In this document: positions 1-60,527 of the stretch, piece after piece | Position numbering within the stretch: position 1 is the stretch's first letter | Layout of the letters: each line of letters starts with the position of its first letter | Source: Typhlomys cinereus | Lineage: Eukaryota > Chordata > Mammalia > Rodentia > Platacanthomyidae | Reading direction: 5' to 3' | Assembly: GCA_023101885.1 (NCBI GenBank) | Contig: JALPQD010000389.1 | Span: forward strand, 1,724,886-1,788,885 | Length of the DNA stretch: 64,000 bases | Notes under the pieces: generated by a model | Database searches by the model: none | What the model saw: the letters and a program-made list of their open reading frames with translations, nothing else | Told to the model about the DNA's origin: nothing | Position numbers and translations under genes: made by a program

Positions 1-3000
1 CCTTGCCCACCCCTGAGGAATTCACTTACACTGTGGTCCACCCATCTTTTAGACAGACAGACCTGCATTAGTTTCTTCCACGAGGCTGTGTTGTGGCAAC
101 TTCTCCCCGAGACTTTGGGAGGCAATGGCTGCCCGTGGAAGTTTGTAAAACTTTGAGACCAAGGAGAAAACTGTGCCTTCTGGGAATCCATCCAAACAGA
201 AAATAACCCTTGCATGTTCTCAGCATGAAGCAAAGGCTGGAATTAGCCTTAGGCCTTGCTGAGCACTCTCTTTTGGGGAGGGCAAAGGGTCTCCTCGGGA
301 CACGGGAGAGCAGGGTCAGAGGTCACCATGTCTACGTTAGCCTCGGGTAAAAACAGAGCAGGATGGAATCTCCCTGCAATGTCTTCCGCTCTGCCACTCA
401 CTTAGTTCTATTTTCTGTAGCCTCATGATGGGAGAATATTCTACTCTTAGCTCTCTGTACACGTGTGGCTGTTCTCCACACACTCATGGATGCTCTCCAT
501 ACATGTGTGGATACTTTCCACACATGCATGGATGCTCATTTACCATCTGCACACCCACTTCTATTTCAGTGAATTTTGTAATATGAATCGTTCAGGAAGA
601 AAGATAAAGAGGATGCTAGTAGAAGCTATAGCCTGCCCCCTGCCCACCCAATAGGTCCCCTGTATTAAATCGGGGAACCTGGTTTTCGAGGGCTTCCCCT
701 ACACGTGAACAGAAGCTATAGACTCCCTCTGATTCGGGCTCCTAAGCACAGGAGCTCCTGCTGAGCTGCAGTTTCTCCCCGCGGTGCCTTGGTCCCGAGC
801 AGGAAGTGCTAATGGGTGAAGTGACCGGCTAATCAGTGCTAATGCGTCAGGTGGCACCGACAACAATCAGCAAGCTGTGGGATGGCCGCCTGTCCACTCT
901 GCCACCTCTTCCTTCTCTCTGGGTCCCTGTGCCCTTCCATAGCAGAAGGGCCGTGGCATGTGATGTTGAGAGGGCCTGAAAATCCCTGCTGTCTGCAGAA
1001 ATGTGGGACGAGAGGGATTTCCACAGGACGGGAGCACCCGCTTCAACTTTTACTTCAGGAATTCCACTGAAGCACTTAATTGATAATGTATAAGATTGAT
1101 ATATTATACAAGTGCAAGAAGTTTCAAATGCTTGTTTTAATTATTATTAAAATCACCCCCGTGAGGTATAAGTACCTCATAAATTTTAGAAATTTATGCA
1201 TTTTTAAATCCTGCATTTTAGAAATTTAAAGTTAGATGCTTTTTTTTTTTTTTTTTGCTATGCCCTTGATGAGGGTGATTGGGCTGAACCCAGGAAGTGT
1301 AGATGCCTAATGACAACCAACAGCTGACCACTCGTGGCCACTGTCCCTGCGGATATCACTCTGACCGTCCAACACCGAAAGCCATCCTGGTTGGTCGATG
1401 AGTAGTTGAAAATAGAAACAGGCTTTACCTTCAGCTCTTAGGACAAGACTTTATTGAATGAAAGTGGTAGAAGCTTGGTCCAAGGTTTGGGCACAAAATA
1501 GTTAACTGAGCACAAAATTCACAATTCTGCTCTTTGCTGGTGGTGGTTTTTCCTGTGACTTACAACAGAAAAAATTCCCAGTACGTCGGAGGTGTACCTT
1601 GAAAGCCTCATGTTACAAACACCCAAAAAAGCTGTTGATGGGAGTTGGGCGGGTGAGACCTAAGCAGCTGGTTGACATCCCAAGGCTCCTCTGAGGACTA
1701 CACCCCTCCTCGCTCACCATAGGGACAAGCCAAGGATGGCTTTGTCCTTCAGGTAGCTCTTTTCCGGTAGCCTTGCCCTGGCTTACCCAAGAGCCCTGCT
1801 CCGGGTATGGGCTCCCGTCTCTGAGCTTCGCGTGTCCCTGCAGGGCTCTGGGTTGGTTGGGAGAGTTTGACCCAGCAGTCACGCAGGATGCGCACTGCTT
1901 TCTACACCTAGGCTGTGCACTCAGCACATTCTTTCTGCAGCCGAGCCCTTGCTGCAGGGGCTGTCGTGGAGCCGGGCACAGGGCCAGTGTCCCAAGGCTA
2001 TCTTTCTCACGGGAGAATGCAGTGATGAAAGTATAATGGCGCCGTTTGCAAGAAGTGAGAGAAAGAGGATAAAGAGCCCCAGGACGCGCCTCGCTGACGG
2101 CCGCTGTCCCCAGCCCAGGCGGCTCTCTCTGGCTGCACCATGGCAGGTCGGCCTGCAGTGCCAGTGTGTGCCAACTTCTCTGTTGTCCACACTGTTCCTT
2201 TGCTCTGGCTTCGGCCATACCTGCAGGGCTGCACACGCCACGGCAGAGTGATTCCTGAGACAGGCCCCAGCTGCCCTGTCCAGTGGGCTCCGAAGCAATG
2301 GTGTGTGCGCCCACCCAGACACAACTGCTGTGTGACCCCTCGGCAGCAGTGGCGTTTGGAGATTGGGCGGCATGTCTGGGTTGCAGGACTGAGTTGCAAC
2401 TTGCAGGAGAAGGGAAGGGTCTGGCAGATGAAGGGGTCTCTGACATGTTCTCTTCCTTTTCTTGGAGATGCTAAATTATTCAGTAGAAGGAAATATTTTC
2501 AACTGTGAAGGTAACAAGAAAAAAAAAATGAAATGTCCAATGACCCCAGACGTAGGCTTTTTCCCTCAAAAATGAGTTAGGTCTTAGTTTTTTTCTCAGA
2601 TTGAGATCTCAATGTGCTAATTACACATACAGGTGTCAATTTGGCAATTGCAGGGTGTGCTCTGGGCCCATCTGTACAGAATTGGTGGTTAGGACAAGCC
2701 CTGAGCAAGCCTGTAAGGGAGCATCTAATTGATGTGTGAAGGCAGCCCGCGATGGGTGGGGCTGGATAAGACGGAGGGAGCGGGTTCAGTAGTTTGGCAT
2801 ATTTGGATAGACTTACAGTCTGGCAAGCGAGGTTTGCCCCTCTGAGTAGTCCCTGTGGGAGGCCGTAGTCAGTTCCCTTAGGTCCTGTGTTGGTGTGAAC
2901 TCTCCTGCCAAGCTGGAGTATGAATTGTAATGAAGAACCATAGAAATAGCCTCCTCTCTCCCTTAAACTCTTTGGTCGTGAATTCATCGGCAGCATGTAG

Positions 3001-4438
3001 ACAAACGGCAACACTCCTCAGAAATGACAAGAAAGCGTCCTCTCTGGAGCCACGGGAACCTTATTTCCCAACCTCTCCGAGTGCCAACCTCTTTCCGCAG
3101 GGGCGGGGGAGGGGAGACATTACTTAAAAGAACAACTAGGGAGGATCTGGCAGCGTGACCAGGACTGAGCAAACCCATCAGAGGCATCTCGGCTGCCTGG
3201 CTCCCTCTTGTTCGGGGTTTCTGGGAAAACTAGGGAGGACAGAAGTGGGGAGTCAGGAGCTCTGTGGTTGGGAAGCGGAGCCCTCCCAACTTCAGCTCCT
3301 GTCTTCTTTTCTTTTATTTTTTTTAAATTTTTTTATTATTATTATTTATTCAACTGTGCGCGTGTGCGTGTGCATGCGTGCGTGTGTGTGTGTGTGTGTG
3401 TGTGTATAGAACCACGGACGAATTCGCAAACCACCATGGACGCCTCCACCTCCTTCTGCCCCGGGATTCACAGGCTCCGCCCTACCAGGACCAAAAGCGC
3501 AGGCCGCCCCCGCTTCCGCTTCCGCCTGGCGTCTATACGTGGGATCTGGGATCCGAACTCAGGACCTTCCGCCTGCAAGGCGGAGGCTTAACCCCTGAGC
3601 CACCTCTCCAGCCCAGCTCCTGTCTTCTTGAACATGACTCTTACCTCCAGTGGGGTCCGACTGAGTGGTGGTTCATGTCTGAGGCTTACGTTATATGGGA
3701 TTCTTCTCTTGCTTCGAGCCCTGCTTGGCACTGAGGTGGGATTTGGATCTACTTTCTCATAAAGCAGGATGTGGCACTTGGGTCTGCATCCGGGCTGAGG
3801 CTGCCAGCTCTACTCCTGCCTGGGGCTCTCATGAGCCCTCGCCCTTTGCTCAGGCTGGCACCTCTAGGGCATTCAGACAGGGACTGCAGCGCTCAGACCC
3901 AGACTAGGGTGCATGCACCGGGACAGCAGGGGTGGGGGTGAGGAGGTGTGCCTAGGACACAGGGTTAGCCCCTCGGCTACTTTGAGCCAGTCTGCACTTG
4001 GCTCCCAGGCAAGGCCCAGGGGCAGCCCCTCCCCCCCCACCCGTGAACCATCCCAGGAGCCCCTTTCCTGCCTCAGCGTCAGGGAGCACGCTGCACATGC
4101 AGGTTCCTCGTCCCCGGACAGCACAAAATCCACCAACTCTGACAGGTTGCGAAATGCAACCGGAATGCCCAGATCTTTCCTTGATAATGGGATGAAGAAC
4201 TCTGGAAGTGCTCGTCTCCTTTCTGGGAGGCAAAGCCAGACATGGCCTGAGATCAGACACTCCTCTGCATCTATAATTAATTCTGGGTGCCACTCACCGG
4301 TCCAAGATAGAACTGGCATTGTTCTCTGACACATTGCAAGTGGCCAGGTCACACGGCTTGCTTTCTAGGAATGTTTTGTTCACATTCAGGCCTCCGTCAC
4401 TGCCAGACCATCCCACTCACTCGCTTTTTCTCTTCCAG
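1..4438. other. Intron or upstream part of MYOM2, no exon recognised
   Basis: No exon of the gene could be recognised here, although the missing N-terminal exons must lie upstream or could be hidden here if short. Visible items are a poly(T) run at 1240-1256, a SINE at 3309-3613 and GC-rich unique-looking sequence at 1600-2500. The last 100 bases lead into the acceptor at 4437-4438. Confidence 0.6.
3309..3613 (-). mobile_element. tRNA-derived SINE (B2-superfamily-like) with internal CA tract
   Basis: On the minus strand the element starts GGGCTGGAGAGGTGGCTCAG, which has a pol III A-box-like stretch. A B-box-like GAGTTCGGATCC follows, then a GC-rich body, a (CA)n tract, and a tail with AATAAA and A-rich sequence. 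It is flanked by a perfect 16-bp direct repeat (CAGCTCCTGTCTTCTT, at 3293-3308 and 3614-3629), so the boundaries are secure. Related copies are at 9711-10020, 23083-23396, 27108-27446 and 50462-50770. Confidence 0.85.
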
Positions 4439-52538
<48,100 letters not shown>

Positions 52539-52935
52539 GGGGAGCTTCGCCCCAGCCTGCAGGGAGGGGGGAAAGTGTGGAAGTCCCAGGAATGCGGTGT
52601 GCTGTGCTGAGGGGTGTGGGCTAAGTGACATCGCCACGGGCTGGAGGGTGATTGCACGCTTGACTTTTAGTTTTTGCATTTGGTGATTACCACTTTTACG
52701 TCTAAGAGGAGAGTCAAAGTTTCCGCAGGAAGTTTAGAGATAGCTGGTGGAGAGTGGGCTGAGAGGGCAGTGGCTGTGAAATGGGCAGGAGCCGTGATGG
52801 ACAGGTGTACTCCCCTGTCTCTGGATGTCAGCACTGTGCAGCTCTGGAAGTGGGTTATGGGATGTTTGAGTACGTTGTCTGGTTACGCTGTTTCCTTTTG
52901 CTTAAGGCTAATAAAACTTCAAAGGCACCATGTTG
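52539..52935 (+). other. MYOM2: MYOM2 3' untranslated region
   Basis: Non-coding sequence after the TAA runs to a canonical AATAAA at 52910-52915. The end is set about 20 bases beyond the signal and is an estimate; the polyadenylation site itself is not visible. Confidence 0.75.
52910..52915 (+). terminator. MYOM2: AATAAA polyadenylation signal of MYOM2
   Basis: The first canonical AATAAA after the stop codon, 372 bases downstream, in GGCTAATAAAACTTC, followed by a TGTTGTGATTTT stretch suitable as downstream element. Confidence 0.8.
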
Positions 52936-53398
52936 TGATTTTCTGGTACCCAAATCCTGTCTGAATATATGCCCTTCCTCTGGCTTGTTTAATTACGGGT
53001 TAATTTGGGTTTTCATGCAGCTGTGGCTCACATCCGGAGCCAGGCATGATGAACTCATGAAAGATTCCCCCAAACTGCTCCATGTGGCAGGGGAGGGTAA
53101 GGGTGGGATAAGGGACTGTGTGATGACCACCCAGGCCTGACCCGGAAGGAAGCCACAGCGTCACTAGTCCTCAGAGGCCCACAACTCCTGAGGGTCCCAC
53201 AATACAGAACGAGGACCCGTGCACAGGACAGCAAAGTGTGTGGGAGGCTTTCCTGGGTTCTAGCACCTAACTACCTGGGAAGGGGCTCAAAGGGAAGAAG
53301 CGGCTCATTAGAAAAGACCAGCATAGCAGCCGTCCAGGGAAAAATGGAAGCTGGGCTGAGTGCAGAGGGCTCTGGGGGAAGCTGAATGATGCACAGGA

Positions 53399-53672
53399 AG
53401 GCTGGGAAGATGGAAGGTGCTTGCTGTCCAATAGCGAGCGCCCGAGTTCTTCTCTAGAACCCACGCAAAAAGGCCGGGCATGGCAGTACATGCTTTGCAA
53501 GCCCAGCAATGGGAAGGCAGAGCAAGCGGACCCCTGGGGCTCTCTGGGGAGCCAGCCTGGCACTAGGCCATTGGAGACTTGCCTTAAGAACACAGCCTGG
53601 AGTTGGCCCCTGACTTCCACATGCATGTGCACACATGTGCGTGCTCATACATAAATCTGTACACACACGCAG
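53399..53672 (+). mobile_element. Composite SINE (B4-like: tRNA head plus B1-like body)
   Basis: The head GGGAAGATGGAAGGTGCTTG and GCGCCCGAGTTCTTCTCTAG are followed by a B1-like stretch, GGCCGGGCATGGCAGTACAT and GCCCAGCAATGGGAAGGCAG. The end CTGACTTCCACATGCATGTG and a CA-rich tail fit a B4/RSINE type. Confidence 0.7.
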
Positions 53673-54017
53673 ACACAAAATGGACAAGATGCATTCTGTC
53701 TGTTTCAAAAAGAGTCTGAAGTGCTTCTGGTATAGAAACCCTATTTTATTATGGTGTAATAGCTGCTATAGAGCAAAAAGCCTTCGCTAGTTAAGTATGT
53801 TTGTTATCTCCGGGACAATTAAGGGCCAACGGACATTTTATGATATTTTCTCGTACCTTATTAAGTGACAACATCAGTCCTGAAACACAAAGGCCGTGAG
53901 TGGTTCCTGCAGCTGCAAGGCACAGGACAGGAAGGTGTTGCCTTAATGATTCCTCACACATGTGCCTAAAGGCTCAGCTCTCAATTGCCAAGGCACAATT
54001 GTATATAATTGGCACTG

Positions 54018-54092
54018 CTCCTTTCCTTCCTTTCTTACCCCTTCCTTCTTCCTTCCCTTCCTCCTTCCTTTCCTCCCTTCCTCCCTCCCTCT
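54018..54092 (+). repeat. (CTTC)n pyrimidine-rich stretch
   Basis: Irregular CCTTCC and TTCCTCC words over about 75 bases. Confidence 0.9.
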
Positions 54093-57000
54093 GTAGGTTT
54101 TCATTCTGCAGCTTGCCCCTGGCCCCGGCTCAGAACTCCATGCTGTCCTCACCTGGGGTGACGTCGTGCGATAGCTGTGCTCTCCAGATGTGTTCTGGGC
54201 CTTCTGTGATGAAGCGGCTCCAGCCATCCTGCGGTCATGCCCCCAGCAGCTGCTAGGTGGCGCTCAGGCAGCAGACGCCTGGCCACTGCCTGGCAGCAGG
54301 GCCCACCGCTGGAGAAAAAAGGCGCTGGACTCACCCCACAAGGACAATTAAAAGCAATAACGCAGCCTCTTGTCAATACAGCACTGTCCTCTGGGGCGAT
54401 GGGTCCAGTAGGGGCTTCCCAGGCCCCAGGGGTGCTGTGCTACCCCAAGGTGTCCTTCTTTGTCCGTGGCTGTTTTCTTGTCACTGTTCTATCTCTAGCT
54501 CTGAAGGGCTTTGACTTTTCATCTGTGTGTGTGGGAGGGGCAGCCACCTGGGGTCGGCAGAGAAGTCTGCACGCTGCAGCTCATAATGGCCAAGCACTTT
54601 GTGATGTTTTGTAAACACTTTCACTGGCTCCTGGAGATTTAGCTAAGTAATGGATGGGTTGAGAGATCATGGAGCCAAACCTCATTTTTCACAGGCTTCA
54701 AGCAGATTAAATTCCTCTTTAAACTCCTTTCACCTGCAGAATCATGACTAGGTTTTTAAACAGAGAGAGTTCATTAAAGAACTTGAGGGAGTAGATTAGA
54801 CGGAATGCCTGCAATTAAAACAGAAACCCTCAAGAAGTTCAGTGGGGTGAACCTGGAGAAATGCCCCACTTAAGTTTCATGGTGTCATAATTAAAGTGGA
54901 ACCCTCTGGGCAGTTGAGAAACAGGGTCTCACCTGCCAGCAAAGCTGAAGACCGCTTTGTCTTACTGAACTTGGTGAATGAAAGTCTTTTGCCAGGATTT
55001 TATTCTTTAATTGCCTTAAGTAATTGCATATCTTCCTTCTGAGAAAGAGTTTGGCTGTTTCACATTTTTAAAATTGGAAACAGTACTATCTTTATGTGCA
55101 TTTGTGATCCTTCTGGGTATAAATGCAGGCGTGACTGCTAGTATAGGGGTTCTGAGCATCTACCCTGCCAGCTTGTCCAGGTCCTCTTTGGAACTAGTGT
55201 TTGGCTTACACCAGATCAGCCATGTGGCGTCCCTGTTGCTTGCTGTGATTTGCTAGCACAGGGCGAGGCTGTGGCTACTGATGGCTCATGTTGGCTATGA
55301 TGACTGGTAGATTCGCTTGGTTCTTTAGGCACATATCAGTACATTCTGCAAGTAGCGATCTCCTCTCTTTCTTTACAATTCCCACGAATCTTATTCTTCT
55401 TGAGGCGCCTGCAAACGAAACCTCCAGAGTAACTGGTGAAACATAGGGCTGCCTGTGAGCGTGGGCTGGTCCTCGTGCTTCCTGGAATGGTGTTATTTTC
55501 TCTTGATAGAATCTGCCCGTAAGGTCAAAAAGCGCCCCCATACCTTTGTGTGGCTGGGGTTTTAATATCGCATGTGATTAAATTTCACCAGTAGTTTGTC
55601 AGCTCTGCTGCTTAAACCATAGTCACTAGAACATTCAAGTTGTCCAGCCGTTGTCCAAGTCCTGGGGTGGTCATCTGCTTGGTTATAATGTGTTTACAAG
55701 TAAACATTGATGGTTGTACCAGTGTTTCACTGGGGTGTCTGCACACAATCCTACACCCAAAGCTTGGCTTCTCCGGTCTTAATGTCAACCACAGAATATT
55801 TCTTTCTTGAACATTGGCAGAAACCTCACAGAATGTCACCTGGAAGGTATGTTCTTTGTGATTTGCTTCTACAGATGGTTGTAGGAAAAGTGGGTATTTA
55901 TTTACTTATTTACTTCAAGACAGTTACAACGATACTGTTTATCCTATAATCTCCATCTCCACGTGGATTTCCAGAGTTTTGTGATTTAAACTTTTGTGCT
56001 CTTCCTATATCTAACTCTCCATGGTTATGAGTTTGTGCTGCCCATGTCTCAGCTGCAGTTGCAGTACTTGGGCCATCTGGTGTCCAGCACCCGGCATGTG
56101 CTGCTCAGCGCCCACCTGGTCCCTTGCCTCCATCTGGCTTTCAGACCCTCCCTGCCTGCTGTGTCCTGACTGACACCTGCTCGCATTTCCCCTGGGATCC
56201 GTTGCCTTGTTCCTCACGATGACTCACTGACCCATGAGTATCACCCAAACCCGCAGCTCACAAAAGCACCTATGCCTGGTGGTGTACATTCCCGTGTGGG
56301 ACTCCAACTCCCCTTTTCTCCTAGGACTTCCTCTAGCAGAGGAGCACTAAGAGCAAAGACAGTGCTTTGGACAAGAACAAAGATTTTTGTTGCTGTTGTT
56401 TAAATCATTTATAATCCCAATCGTTTTTATTGCTATTCTTCCCTCCTCCTCTCCTCTGGGAGACATCTTCCTGACATCTTTCCCCACCCGCTGAATCTGT
56501 TGTTCCAGGTGCCCGGGACTCTGCGGCACGGGCAGTGTTTTGGTGCGGTACCACTGAAGCCTAGACCAGCTCCTCTGGCATGCTTGGAGCATGAGTGGCC
56601 ACTCTGTGAGGGGCAGGCCTTCTTCACCATGCCGGGGCTTTTCTTGCTGGGGTCACATGCAGGTGGACCTTTTGTGATGTGCTGGTTTCAGGACTGCGGA
56701 AGTTCTCATCAGTACCACCGACCCTCTGCCTCCACCTAGTGCTCAAAGAATGAAGAGCCAGCTGGGCTGACGGGTGGATCTCCCTGCTTCACAAGGCCTC
56801 TGACAGGACGGAGAGAGGCTGCTGAGCCGGAACCAGCACAGAGATTCAGGAAGATGAGGAGACTGAAAAACAGGTTCCGAGTACAGCGGCCACGTCAGAC
56901 TTTGGAGACAACCCAGTGAGCAGAGGGAGGAGCCGCGCAACAGAGAATTCAAAATCTCAAGTGACACTTGTAAGAATTCCACAGAGGTCAGGATCGTGAG

Positions 57001-57501
57001 GAACAGACAACAGAACAGATGGAAAAATACCTCAGGGTCAGATACAAGACCCAGAGCTGGAGAGTGGGATAGCTGAGCTGAGAATTTCAGTGGAGGTTTC
57101 CCCAAGCAGAAGGGGCCAGGGAGAAGCCCTTGAAGCAGGTCATTGGAAATCATTAAATTAGAGGGAGAAAAACAAAAGCAAAGAGAGTTTAGTGGACCCA
57201 GGGAGCACCATGAGCGTGCACAACGCATAACAAAAAGGGGAGATGGAGTAGGAAGGTGTTAAAACAGCACCAGTGATTGTTTCCCAAACCAAGGGAAGGA
57301 AATGGAGGTCCCGGACCCGGAATGGCTCAGCAAGGTGAGTCCAAGGAGCCTCACTTTGGGATACATTGTATCAAATGCAACAACAATGAACAAGAGGATT
57401 TCCAAAGCACCAAGAGATTCCCTGTAGGGACTCTGCACTCACAGACCAAATGGAGTGTAAAGATTTGCTGAAAGAACAGAAAGAAAAAAACACTTGCCCA
57501 C

Positions 57502-58158
57502 TGTAGGGAACGCTCAAGCCTGAGATCTCCATGTCTTGAAGACGGATGCCAAGGGCATCCCTGGCAGTCTCAGTTGCAGTGTGGCTCCTATTCCAGCACA
57601 GTTCTGTGCCTATGTCAGCATAGATGCCAGCCTATGCTAGTACAGTTATAGGCTGACTCCTGTTGACCTTCCTACGAGGGGCAGGGATGGATCTAGTCCC
57701 GGCTGGGTTCCAGGGCAGAGGTGTTTTTTACATATTCCTTCCTGTTCTTTGGAAGCCATCTAGACGTTGATTAGCACACCTAAAGGACGGGCACAGAGCT
57801 TTATCATTGCAATTGCATCACCCTGTCCTGACCTATCAGCCAGTTCTTCCCCACCACTACGGAGCCATTAGGGCCTATTAACGTATCTAAGGATTGGCAG
57901 GGTGATATTGTTGGTGGTGGTCCCACCTATTGGATTCTGCACTTGCAGTCTGTCACTATTGATGTCATCTCTGCGCAGTGTACAGACTTCACCACCCTGT
58001 TTCATGGTATATAAAGGATCAGGTTCCGTAATAAACTTGACTTGGTTTTTTGGCTTTTCCAAGATCCCCTCTTGACCCGGCCTGACTTCATTCTTGCTGA
58101 TGACCCTCTGGTACCCATCAGGATTGGGAGGTAAGCGTGCTGGTCACGGAACCCCACA
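57502..58158 (+). mobile_element. Solo LTR with 6-bp target-site duplication
   Basis: It begins TGTAGGGAAC and ends CGGAACCCCACA, with inverted TGT...ACA ends. A perfect GCCCAC lies on each side (57496-57501 and 58159-58164). Inside are a TATATAAA box (58008-58015) and an AATAAA (58030-58035) 22 bases later, the expected promoter-polyadenylation order on the + strand. A 6-bp duplication is usual for class II (ERVK) elements. Family not named. Confidence 0.85.
58008..58015 (+). promoter_or_regulatory. TATA box of the solo LTR
   Basis: TATATAAA sits 15 bases before the LTR AATAAA. If active it would drive transcription away from MYOM2; activity cannot be judged from sequence. Confidence 0.6.
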
Positions 58159-59380
58159 GCCCACAAAGAATTTATATCTGGCAATCTTATCTCTCACAAA
58201 TGAAGAAGCAATAAAGACATTCTTAGACAAACCCTAACAACCATGGGATTCTGCAGGATGAATAAGTTTCAGGTCTCACAATCAAGTCACTGGGGACACT
58301 GAATTACAAGTTGCAAATCTGTCAAAAGAATAGGGTTCAGGTGCTATTATCACAGGAAAGATCATTATTGCCCAAGATGACAGAGGTAATTAATTGACTG
58401 TAGTTATAATTTCACTAAACATGTCTATGTCTAAAGCACTTGGAATCTTCAGAAATAAAAATGCTCTGGGAGGGGCATAACATTATCCATGTCTTTGAGA
58501 CGATTTACTTGAATTTCTATTGACCCAGTTCTGACTGTATCAGGTTCGTGAGATTTCAACGTAATAAATGTGTGCACATTGTATGGGAGCGCAGGGTCAC
58601 TCTAAGTTCCACGAGGTGACCAGGTCTTGGGAGCCAGTGAAGACTCTGACCATGTTGATACCAACCGCATTTCTTAGCTTCAAACTGGCTTTCTGATCCT
58701 GCCTCCTCAGGATCTGGCCCTGCCTCAAACCATCTTACCCCCAGCCTCAGAGAGGATCTTCCTTGAGTCTTGTCTCTTGTTCTAGACATTTCAGGCATCT
58801 GTGTGCCGCGTCTCTATCCAACTAATTTGGTAGAATATGTCTCAGTTTGGAAAAGGTGGATTCAAAGTAACATGTTTTGGGATAAGGACATGGCTTTATT
58901 TTAGAGAAATAAGGAAAAATATGGGAATTGTCAGGTCTTGGTGTTTCTTCCCAGTTCAGGCCTAAAACCTGTTCCCTGGGAAGGTCACAGTAACCCCATG
59001 GGCAAGTGCTAGGAATTTCTGGGTATATCACAATAAAGCCCATGGACAGGTGCTAAGCATTTTTACCTAGGTTTTGTTTGGGATAATTCAAGTTTTGCCT
59101 CTGGCAGGAAGAATCCTTCTGGAATTTAGGAGTGCCCTTTCTTAGGGTTTTTTGGAATTAGCTTCCTGCTCTCTGTTCTAGAGAAGAAGCCTGCTTTTTA
59201 AGTTTCAGTCAAATACTAAATAGAAATTTCATGTCTAGTCATTTACAATAAGTAGACTTGTTAATCAGAATGTGTGCACTGATTTTAAGGAAATTAGAGA
59301 ATAACTTCTAGAGTCTTAAAACATAGGTTGGGTAGGATTCCCACCTATGTACTAACTCAGAAATTCCAGAAGTACAAGAC
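58159..59380. other. Intergenic, nothing recognised
   Basis: About 1.2 kb of A/T-rich sequence, possibly degraded retroviral interior to its right, with no clear element. Confidence 0.45.
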
Positions 59381-59389
59381 TATGCTCTC

Positions 59390-60156
59390 ATCTCAGTCCA
59401 CCAGAACCTTAAAAGAAACTGTGATACCCTCTTACCCTGGCTGAAGGCCAAGGAAGAGACCATCATGCCAGAAAGTCTAGATGCCAAGACTGCCCCTGGA
59501 GATGGTATTTGCAATCCAAACTGGGAGAATCCATGTCAGAAGCAAAGGGGGCCGTGTCTTTCCTACCCCAAACAGCGCTCTTATGAGAAATCACAGAGAT
59601 GGACCATCTGAGTGCACTCCCACCAATGATCGCCTCCGCCCCGAAAGAGACACCCTCGAAAGAGATACCCTCGGCATATGGGGCCTGACTGGACCCCAGG
59701 TTTGGAGTATGCATGGTTCACAGATGGGTCATCTAAATGATGGCAATATACTTCTGGGATTCCTCAAAGGAAGACATAAGCAACCTTACTATTAAAGGAA
59801 TAGAAGGATGCTATTATAGAAGTTATTCTTTTAATAATTATATTGCTTAAGTGTTTTCTTCAGTGCATACCTCAGTGTTCCATCGACAGAACCAGCTATA
59901 GCTTATGGGCCTTGAGTATCCAAGTCAAGGCCCCCCTTAGAGATGTGGTTTAAGCTTGGATAGTAGAGACTGCATGAGCTGCATACATCTTCCCAAGTTA
60001 GAACCTGCTGCCATGCCTGGTGCCTATGTCGACCTGCCTGACTGAGAGTATCAACCTGGAGAGGACAACAGCCAAAGCTCATGCTGGGACTTATGGGGTG
60101 TTGGGGACTCCTATAGTTAATTGTAAAATATGTTCCTTGCTAAAATCAAAAGGAGA
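59390..60156 (+). pseudogene. Degraded endogenous retrovirus interior (pol RNase H trace to PPT)
   Basis: At 59711-59737 the reading gives AWFTDGSSK, the RNase H TDGS signature, followed at once by a TGA. From 59967 the sequence aligns with the minus-strand element at 62590-62790 and ends in a purine stretch (AAAAGGAGA, 60148-60156) next to an LTR. The middle of the provirus is missing. Nothing here is intact. Confidence 0.65.
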
Positions 60157-60527
60157 TCATTCTGCCTCTGTATTTTAAAAAAGCAGTTAAAATGTGAGCT
60201 CAGCCCCATAGCTATCCGGTGAAGCACTATAGATTAGGTAAGTTTGGAAATACTGAGAGAATGTTTCTGTTAAGTGCCTTTGCCCTGAAGCAATGGGTTA
60301 GGTTCTTGAAAAAATGTCCACCCTGAAGGTGACTTTGCTGATTATCTATTATGTATGCAACATTCTTTACCCCAAAATTTTCTGTATAAAAGTTGTCACG
60401 AAAGTTTCAATAAACGGGTTCAGGATTCACTCGGACGAGAGGGAGCCGCGTGTGTTCTGTTCTCCACCCGGTCCTGGGGAGCCCTGGTCTCGAGGCCGCG
60501 ACTCTGGTCTGCGGCATCTGTGCACAT
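60157..60527 (+). mobile_element. 3' LTR of the + strand retroviral remnant
   Basis: It follows the purine tract and contains TATAAAA (60385-60391) and AATAAA (60409-60414) in LTR order, then a GC-rich R/U5-like part. The first bases TCATTCT replace the usual TG, so the start has decayed. The end near GTGCACA is an estimate. Confidence 0.65.

Larger units (their letters stand above)
52936..57501. other. Intergenic region downstream of MYOM2
   Basis: One SINE (53399-53672) and a CTTCC-rich stretch at 54018-54092 are seen. 56740-57490 is A-rich repeat-like sequence I could not assign. No gene is recognised. Confidence 0.6.

Noticed and set aside
1613..2446. Open frame of 277 codons on the minus strand, with shorter overlapping frames on both strands
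   Set aside because: No domain or family I recognise. Several other frames are open over the same GC-rich stretch, so the lack of stops seems compositional. Conserved orthologues in other rodents would change this.
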